From assembly GCA_025210965.1 (NCBI GenBank), contig JAOAQY010000183.1, forward strand, positions 1 to 40,563: 40,563 nt of DNA, read 5' to 3'. This DNA comes from Tissierellales bacterium. GTDB taxonomy: Bacteria; Bacillota; Clostridia; Tissierellales; JAOAQY01. The notes under the pieces are model-generated. The model was not told where the DNA came from. It worked only from the letters and a program-made list of their open reading frames with translations, and ran no database searches. Position 1 is the first letter of the stretch, and every line of letters starts with the position of its first letter. Positions 34,667-40,563 of the stretch are shown piece by piece. The position numbers were made by a program, and so were the translations under genes.

Positions 34667-34696
34667 ATTATATCATATCTAAAATGATTATGAAGA
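34667..34696 (-). promoter_or_regulatory. Promoter of the riboswitch and corrinoid operon
   Basis: Minus strand: TCTTCA (34691-34696), 18-base spacer, TATAAT (34667-34672). The -10 is perfect, the -35 moderate. The rest of the divergent gap to 34780 holds a weak promoter for the exporter (TATACT at 34745-34750). Confidence 0.55.
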
Positions 34697-34786
34697 GTTT
34701 TCTCACTTTACTCTATTCGTATTTTAAATTATATTTAATAATGATATACTTTAATTATTACCATTACTAAATATTTGGGAGGACAT

Positions 34787-36565
34787 ATGATTACTAAATC
34801 TTTTAAGAATTTCAAAAACACATTTAGATTTCTAATTCCATTTCTAAAAGAAAATCGGATAAACTATTTTTTAGGTATCATATTTTTACTTGGTGCGGAT
34901 ATTTTACAATTGATTATGCCAAAAGTTCTAGGTATACTTACTGACAAACTTCAATCGTACCAACTCAATCAAAATGATTTTATTTATTACATAGCAATAA
35001 TTTTTTCAGTTGCCATAGGAGTTGCTATCTGTAGATTCAGCTGGAGAATGTTTATATTCGGTTCATCAAGAAAATTAGAATTTTCATTAAGAGAACTACT
35101 CTTTAAGCACTTAGAAACTCTGTCTCAAACCTTTTATCACAACTCTACAACTGGTGATCTTATGGCTCATGCTACTAATGATATTCAAGCTGTAAGAATG
35201 GCTTTTGGCGGTGGTATTGTAATGGCCGTAGATGCTTTTTTCTTGACACTATCTACTATATTTATGATGGCTATAAACATAAATTTGACTTTAACGTTAA
35301 TCGCTCTTATACCACTACCTATAATAGCAATATTAATTGGCCTGTTCGGGCCTAAGGTTCAAAACAGATTCAAAAATGTTCAGGAAGCATTTTCCCAACT
35401 AACTAATAAGGTTCAGGAAAATTTCTCTGGAATTAGGGTTATAAAATCTTTTGTACAAGAAAGAAATGTAAATAATGATTTTTGCGATGTAAATGATTTA
35501 AATCTAAGAAAAAATATGAATTTAGTTAAACTATTTGGGTTTATGATGCCAATGGTGACATTCGTTTCATCTCTTAGCTTTATTGTAGCTCTGTCTTTAG
35601 GTGGTTATATGGTAATTAATCTTCAAATCACACTTGGACAATTTGTTTCATTTGTAACATATCTTGGCCTTCTAACATGGCCTATGATGGCGATAGGATT
35701 CGTCGTAAATATATTACAGCGCGGAATGGCTTCAATGAAAAGAATAAATAAAATACTTGAAACTATGCCTGAAGTAACTGATAGAGCCGCTGATTTTTCC
35801 ATTAACGATTTTGATGGAACCTTAGAATACAGAAATGTTTCATTTTCATATCCTAATTCAGATTTCCCAGCGCTCGAAAACATATCATTTAAATTAGAAG
35901 CTGGCAAAACACTTGCAATAGTTGGGAGAACTGGCTCGGGTAAAACAACTCTAGTCAATTTGCTCCTAAGACGATTTACAGATTACAGTGGTTCTATAAC
36001 TATAGATCAAACACCGATAGAACATTACCCTTTAAAAATTTTAACTGAAAAAATTGGTTATGTTCCTCAATCTGTATTTTTATTTTCTACATCAATTGAA
36101 GATAATTTGAATTTTGCAGGATTAAACACTACAAGTGACTCTATGGAAAAAGCATGTTCTAACGCAATGATTTTGGATGAAATAAATAGATTTCCCAATG
36201 GTTTCAACACTATACTTGGAGAAAAAGGTGTAAATCTATCTGGTGGTCAAAAACAAAGACTATCTATTGCTAGGGCTCTCATAAAAAAACCTCGGATATT
36301 GATTCTTGATGATAGTCTTTCTGCCGTAGATACTAGTACTGAAGAACAGATTCTATATCATTTAAATATAAATACTAACGATTCTAGCACTATCTTAATA
36401 GCGCATAGATTGTCGACTCTCCAAAATGCAGATCACATAATCGTTTTAGATGAAGGTAAAATCATTCAAAGCGGTAATCATGAACAGTTAGTTACTAAAA
36501 ACGGTTTGTATAAAGATTTATATGAAAAGCAACAGCTAGAAGACATTTTGTCTAAGGAGGTCTAA
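34787..36565 (+). CDS. ABC exporter half, degenerate catalytic site (YheI/BmrC-like)
   Basis: 592 residues from the ATG at 34787 with GGGAGGA before it; an upstream TTG overlaps that site. N-terminal six-helix membrane domain (about 1-320), C-terminal ATPase. Walker A GRTGSGKTT (380-388), canonical signature LSGGQ (484-488), Walker B ILILDDS with aspartate D509 where the catalytic glutamate should be. This is the degenerate half of heterodimeric multidrug exporters such as BmrCD and TM287/288. The stop is one base before the partner gene. Substrate unknown; drug or lipid export is likely. Confidence 0.92.
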   Translation: MITKSFKNFKNTFRFLIPFLKENRINYFLGIIFLLGADILQLIMPKVLGILTDKLQSYQLNQNDFIYYIAIIFSVAIGVAICRFSWRMFIFGSSRKLEFSLRELLFKHLETLSQTFYHNSTTGDLMAHATNDIQAVRMAFGGGIVMAVDAFFLTLSTIFMMAININLTLTLIALIPLPIIAILIGLFGPKVQNRFKNVQEAFSQLTNKVQENFSGIRVIKSFVQERNVNNDFCDVNDLNLRKNMNLVKLFGFMMPMVTFVSSLSFIVALSLGGYMVINLQITLGQFVSFVTYLGLLTWPMMAIGFVVNILQRGMASMKRINKILETMPEVTDRAADFSINDFDGTLEYRNVSFSYPNSDFPALENISFKLEAGKTLAIVGRTGSGKTTLVNLLLRRFTDYSGSITIDQTPIEHYPLKILTEKIGYVPQSVFLFSTSIEDNLNFAGLNTTSDSMEKACSNAMILDEINRFPNGFNTILGEKGVNLSGGQKQRLSIARALIKKPRILILDDSLSAVDTSTEEQILYHLNINTNDSSTILIAHRLSTLQNADHIIVLDEGKIIQSGNHEQLVTKNGLYKDLYEKQQLEDILSKEV

Positions 36566-36566
36566 T

Positions 36567-38516
36567 ATGTCAACCAAACGTTCACATAATATATTCTTAC
36601 GATTACTAAAATATGCTAAGCCATATATTTCACTTTTATTGATTTGTCTACTATTTGTTTTTCTATCAACTGCTGCTGATTTAGCAAGACCATATTTAAT
36701 AAAAATAGCAATTGATGATTGTATAACACCATCAAATGAAATAGTTTCATATGATGGTAAAGATTATAAACTCTTGATATATGATAATTCTCCTCTTTTA
36801 ATAGATGCATCAAACGCAGACAAACCAATTTCATCTGTGGAATTTAATAACTCGTCTGTTATTGTACACTCATCTGAAGAAACATTTAACGCCAAGCAGT
36901 TGTCAAAGCTTGAATATGATAACCTCAGAAAAAATGATTTATCAAAACTTTTTAACATAACAATTATATTTTTGATAGTTCTAACTAGTGCAGCTATATT
37001 TAACTATGCACAAATATATATATTAAACTATGTTGGTCAAAAAGTAATATACAATTTGAGAGCTGAAATCTTTGCTCACATACAAAAGCTTTCTTTATCA
37101 TTTTTTAATAAAAATCCAATAGGTAAATTAGTAACTCGTGCTACTAACGATATGAAAAATATAAGCGAGCTATTCACAGATGTATTGATAACTCTGCTTA
37201 AAGATATGCTTTTAATACTTGGAACAATAGGTATCATGCTAAAAATAAACATGAAAGTAAGCCTCATATGTTTATCAACTATTCCTTTGTTGATATTATT
37301 ATCTTTCATCTTTAGAAAATTTGCGAGAAAGTCATTTTTAGAAGTCAAGAAAAAACTAGGTATTATAAATGCTTCACTAAGCGAAAACATAACTGGTATG
37401 TCCGTAATCCAAATTTTTGGTCAAGAAGAAAAGATGTTTAATAGATTCCACGACAAAAATAGGGATCACTATAATTCAAGTGTCAAACAACTTTTGATTT
37501 TTGCTATATTTAGACCATCTATGAATGTTATTTATACTATGAGCTTATGCTTATTGATTTGGTTTGGTGGAGGAGAAGTCCTTCGAAATGAACTTCCATT
37601 TGGGGTTTTATTTGCCTTCATAAACTATACCGAACAACTTTTTAGGCCTATATTTGATTTAAGTGAAAAATTCAACATACTCGAATCTGCCATGGCTTCA
37701 TCAGAAAGAGTTTTTCAGATTCTAGATACAAAAGAAGAAATTCCAAGAAACGGGTCTAAAATATTAGAATCAAATTTTGATGGAAAAATAGAATTCAAAA
37801 ACGTTTACTTTGCTTATGACAAAGAATGGATATTAGAAGATGTCTCTTTTGTAATAAAACCTGGACAAACAGCTGCTTTCGTTGGAGCTACAGGTTCTGG
37901 AAAAACAACTATAATGAGTTTGTTAACGAGGTTATACGATATACAAAAAGGTCAAATCCTAATTGACAATATAGATATAAGAGACTATGACCTTGACTAT
38001 TTGAGATCTCAAATAAATTCAGTATTGCAAGATGTATTCTTGTTTGCCGGAACTATAGAAGAAAACATACATCTAAATGACCCTAATGTTTCTTCAGATA
38101 CTGCTAGAAAAGCTGCTAAATTTGTAAATGCAGATACATTTATATCTAAATTTAATGATAACTATAATCATATGGTTGTTGAAAATGGAGCTACTTTATC
38201 TTCTGGTCAAAAACAGCTTATTTCTTTTGCTAGAGCACTTGCTTTTAGTCCATCTATATTGATACTTGATGAAGCTACTTCAAATATTGATACAGAAACT
38301 GAACTTTTAATTCAAGATGCAACAACAAAAGTAATGAAAGGCAGAACAACCTTAGTTGTTGCTCATAGACTTTCAACCATTCAACATGCTGATCAAATAA
38401 TAGTTCTTCATCATGGAAAGATAAAAGAAATTGGAACGCATCAAGAACTATTAAAACAAAACGGTATGTACCACACTCTTTATAAATTGCAGTATAAAGA
38501 ATCGCAAGTTTCTTAA
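36567..38516 (+). CDS. ABC exporter half, catalytic site intact (YheH/BmrD-like)
   Basis: 649 residues. Six-helix membrane domain then ATPase: Walker A GATGSGKT (440-447), non-canonical signature LSSGQ (544-548), Walker B ILILDEA with E569. The altered signature pairs with the degenerate site of the partner, as expected for an asymmetric heterodimer. Between helices 1 and 2, residues about 52-126 form a long outward-facing insert, also known in BmrD-type proteins. AAGGAGG lies 6 bases before the ATG, and the gap to the upstream gene is one base. Confidence 0.93.
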   Translation: MSTKRSHNIFLRLLKYAKPYISLLLICLLFVFLSTAADLARPYLIKIAIDDCITPSNEIVSYDGKDYKLLIYDNSPLLIDASNADKPISSVEFNNSSVIVHSSEETFNAKQLSKLEYDNLRKNDLSKLFNITIIFLIVLTSAAIFNYAQIYILNYVGQKVIYNLRAEIFAHIQKLSLSFFNKNPIGKLVTRATNDMKNISELFTDVLITLLKDMLLILGTIGIMLKINMKVSLICLSTIPLLILLSFIFRKFARKSFLEVKKKLGIINASLSENITGMSVIQIFGQEEKMFNRFHDKNRDHYNSSVKQLLIFAIFRPSMNVIYTMSLCLLIWFGGGEVLRNELPFGVLFAFINYTEQLFRPIFDLSEKFNILESAMASSERVFQILDTKEEIPRNGSKILESNFDGKIEFKNVYFAYDKEWILEDVSFVIKPGQTAAFVGATGSGKTTIMSLLTRLYDIQKGQILIDNIDIRDYDLDYLRSQINSVLQDVFLFAGTIEENIHLNDPNVSSDTARKAAKFVNADTFISKFNDNYNHMVVENGATLSSGQKQLISFARALAFSPSILILDEATSNIDTETELLIQDATTKVMKGRTTLVVAHRLSTIQHADQIIVLHHGKIKEIGTHQELLKQNGMYHTLYKLQYKESQVS

Positions 38517-38528
38517 AGCACTAGCCAC

Positions 38529-38559
38529 TATAGGATACAATTTCACCTCTTATCCTATA
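38529..38559 (+). terminator. Possible first terminator after the exporter operon
   Basis: Perfect 9-bp stem TATAGGATA/TATCCTATA with a 13-base loop, followed by AATTTATT. T-run is poor, so it may only be a 3' hairpin. Confidence 0.45.
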
Positions 38560-38642
38560 AATTTATTAAGCATCAAATTTTATAGAATAGCTTTTTCTCA
38601 TAAAAGAATTACATTAGTATATAGATTTTTTCACTTCATTAA

Positions 38643-38679
38643 AAAAGGTACTATCTGATTTTATCAGATAGTACCTTTT
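38643..38679. terminator. Bidirectional terminator between exporter and MFS genes
   Basis: Perfect 17-bp stem (38643-38659 with 38663-38679) and TTT loop, with T/A tracts on both sides. It abuts the stop codon of the MFS gene. Confidence 0.9.
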
Positions 38680-39867
38680 CTATTTTCTTTTATTTCCATA
38701 CAGTATCCAATAATTAAATAGTATACCTGCCGCTCCAACCGTACTTATGAGCTTAAAACTAATTTCCAATGAATATATTTCTGCTATTTTCCCAACTAGC
38801 GGAAATGCTATTATCATCATAAAACTAAATGCCATACTCTGTAACGATATAATAGATGCTCTTTGCTCACTTGGAATTAACTCTTGAATGTAAGTGCTCG
38901 TAGCTATAAATAACGCCGATTCAAAAACCATTATGCCAACATAGCCAACTATAGTCCATGAATTCCATCCTATAAACAACGCCATAATTAGTATTACAGC
39001 TGAACAAAGTGCTATTAATTTTTTATCTCCAATTTTCTTTTCTAATTTGTGGGTATGCATTGCAACAATTGCCCCTACACCTCCGGATACAGCAAATATT
39101 ATACCCATATCTAACTCACTAAGTCCTTTTAACTTCCAATAGTTCTGAAGGTAATAGTGAAAGCAAGCATTCATAGTCGATATATATTCCACTAAAACTA
39201 TAAACGCAGCAATTTTAGGCTTATTTTTTATGACTTGTATACTCTTTTCAAGTTGTTCTTTCATTGATTTAAATGGTGATTTTATCTCAGCTTTCTTCTC
39301 TGAAATAACTGGTTCTTCAAAAAATAACCCTATCACAAATGATATCAATCCCATAACTAATGTCATGTAAAACGCCCATTTATATGCTATTGTCGCTAGA
39401 TAACCACCAATCAATTTGGCTAATATAGCACTTACCTGATATATTACTTCTTCTTTGCCAACAACTTTCATATACTCATCTGATTTTCCATCAAGTTTCA
39501 AACTATCATACACTAACGCTTCACCAGAACCTGACTCTAAGTTATAAGAAAGAGCCGTTATAGCAAATGCAAATAGATACCCAATAAAACTTGAAGAGAA
39601 TATCATAAGCAACGTACTTATAACACTACAAATCCGTCCAATCAACCTGCTTACTTTTCTACCATATAGATCCGCTATTATACCTGTCGGAACCTCCATT
39701 GTAAATGAAACTAAGTGAAAAAAGCCTTCAAGTATGCCAAGTTCAGTAAGCGATAATCCTCTGTATGCCAAATAAATCATCCAAATTCCTTGTGTACAAT
39801 CTAGGAATTTGAAAAATGAAAATGCATAATGAATATTAATATTTTTTTTATAATTTTTTGTTAACAT
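38680..39867 (-). CDS. MFS transporter
   Basis: 395 residues from the ATG at 39867, which follows GGAGGG; an ATT further upstream is not supported. About 12 membrane helices. The loop between helices 2 and 3 reads GIIADLYGRKVSRLIGR, the MFS motif A (G-x3-D-x2-G-R-x3). A central loop near residues 190-215 is lysine-rich. It looks like a drug-efflux-type member; substrate unknown. A possible -10 (TATTAT, 39896-39901 on the minus strand) lies upstream without a good -35. Single-gene unit. Confidence 0.88.
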   Translation of the reverse strand: MLTKNYKKNINIHYAFSFFKFLDCTQGIWMIYLAYRGLSLTELGILEGFFHLVSFTMEVPTGIIADLYGRKVSRLIGRICSVISTLLMIFSSSFIGYLFAFAITALSYNLESGSGEALVYDSLKLDGKSDEYMKVVGKEEVIYQVSAILAKLIGGYLATIAYKWAFYMTLVMGLISFVIGLFFEEPVISEKKAEIKSPFKSMKEQLEKSIQVIKNKPKIAAFIVLVEYISTMNACFHYYLQNYWKLKGLSELDMGIIFAVSGGVGAIVAMHTHKLEKKIGDKKLIALCSAVILIMALFIGWNSWTIVGYVGIMVFESALFIATSTYIQELIPSEQRASIISLQSMAFSFMMIIAFPLVGKIAEIYSLEISFKLISTVGAAGILFNYWILYGNKRK

Positions 39868-40013
39868 CGTGCCCTCCAATATCGATTTTGTTTACATAAT
39901 ATTTTTTCAAATTTAAACTAAACCAATATCAATTGAGTTCCAGTTTTCATTTTTACGTAAACAACACTTCGAATATATCGAGTCACGATGACTTTCCCCT
40001 TCCTTTTTTACTT

Positions 40014-40563
40014 CTATCTAAAATAACCAATAACATCATTCCAAAACATAATATGAACCACGGATGCTGTATACCATCCTATTATAGCTCCAAATAAAAC
40101 ATCCGTAGGAAAATGAACTCCTAAATAAATTCTAGACACAGCTATTCCAAGTGCTATCACTAGTAGAATCTTCATTCCCGGAATATTAAGCATTAGTGTC
40201 ATAGCTATTGCAAATCCAGCTGTAGTATGACCTGATGGAAATGAATAGTCCTTAAGTTCTGAATGCAAATTATTTACATCGTCAAATTGATTAAATGGCC
40301 GAATTCTTCCAACTATTTTTTTCAAAACTTGAACAACTATTGCACTTAATACTAATGTCATTATAAGTTCAAATCCCACCAGTTTTGAATTATTTTTATC
40401 TATTACGATCAATGCTATTGGCAATATACATGAAAATAATAATCCTCCAAAGAATGTCAAAATAGGCATCACTCTATCAAATATTTGGCAATTCATATCA
40501 TGATGAATCAACTTTAAAATTGAATGATCTCCTTTTTTAAACCACTTCGCTACATCTTTAACA
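40014..40563 (-). CDS. PAP2-family phosphatase (5' end cut by window edge)
   Basis: The frame is open from the stop at 40014 to the right edge, so the start lies outside. A TTG at 40511 is possible but has no close ribosome binding site, and the residues before it (AKWFKKGDHSILK) look like coding sequence of such proteins. The three phosphatase motifs are present: KKIVGRIRPF, FPSGHTTAG with the catalytic-site histidine, and SRIYLGVHFPTD. Several membrane helices. Likely an undecaprenyl-pyrophosphate or phosphatidate phosphatase; which one cannot be told. Confidence 0.88.
   Translation of the reverse strand, partial: VKDVAKWFKKGDHSILKLIHHDMNCQIFDRVMPILTFFGGLLFSCILPIALIVIDKNNSKLVGFELIMTLVLSAIVVQVLKKIVGRIRPFNQFDDVNNLHSELKDYSFPSGHTTAGFAIAMTLMLNIPGMKILLVIALGIAVSRIYLGVHFPTDVLFGAIIGWYTASVVHIMFWNDVIGYFR

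Noticed and set aside
34730-34770. AATAATGATATACTTTAATTATT region looked like a Fur or other operator upstream of the exporter.
   Set aside because: Matches to the Fur consensus stop after one half-site; AT-rich chance similarity is likely.
1-40563. Search for CRISPR repeats, insertion sequences, tRNA genes and phage genes.
   Set aside because: No regularly spaced repeats, transposase-like frames, terminal inverted repeats, cloverleaf or phage structural genes were seen on reading.

Overview
The window looks like chromosomal DNA of an AT-rich, strictly anaerobic, motile member of the Clostridia (Firmicutes). The evidence is strong AGGAGG-type ribosome binding sites, a T-box leader, a cobalamin riboswitch, [FeFe] hydrogenases, an anaerobic class III ribonucleotide reductase, formate-tetrahydrofolate ligase and a histidine-fermentation operon. 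An amino-acid-fermenting clostridium is the best guess; genus cannot be decided from this sequence alone. Most genes lie on the minus strand. I see no insertion sequence, prophage, CRISPR array, tRNA or rRNA.

Layout. 1-899: 5' part of an OppA-like peptide-binding lipoprotein, cut by the left edge. 1097-5739: a four-gene minus-strand operon (thioredoxin-like [2Fe-2S] protein, PAS-containing sensory [FeFe] hydrogenase HydS, SpoIIE/PP2C phosphatase, group-B-like [FeFe] hydrogenase), probably an H2 or redox sensing unit. 5921-12442: fhs-hutU-ftcD-hutI-fchA, which takes urocanate to glutamate and the formimino carbon to formyl-THF and formate with ATP; histidine ammonia-lyase is not in the window. 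12595-13701: convergent DUF3793 and DUF2325 genes, each with Fur-like operators at its promoter and sharing a terminator. 13698-17128: CheR and a PAS hybrid histidine kinase. 17207-18617: asparagine T-box leader and asnA. 18681-20181: galU and a nitroreductase. 20308-24455: three glycosyltransferase genes, one fused to a cyclic-nucleotide-binding-like domain. 24765-24932: a 55-residue cysteine-rich ORF. 24970-27546: cheA-cheW. 27788-30591: nrdD-nrdG behind a NrdR-like box. 30775-34700: a corrinoid (B12) ABC importer behind a cobalamin riboswitch, with an unusual ATPase C-terminal domain and an unusual binding protein. 34787-38516: a heterodimeric ABC exporter. 38680-39867: an MFS transporter. 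40014-40563: a PAP2 phosphatase cut by the right edge.

How the parts fit: the cell ferments amino acids, disposes of electrons through hydrogenases whose activity or expression may be tuned by HydS and the phosphatase, recovers one-carbon units and ATP from histidine, and imports corrinoids under riboswitch control. The most interesting items are the HydS operon (the proton-shuttle cysteine is a serine), the glycosyltransferase-cNMP-domain fusion in a three-transferase operon, the B12 ATPase with an unrecognised Rossmann-like tail, the Fur-controlled DUF3793/DUF2325 pair, and the hybrid kinase whose HPt-like tail lacks the phosphorylated histidine.
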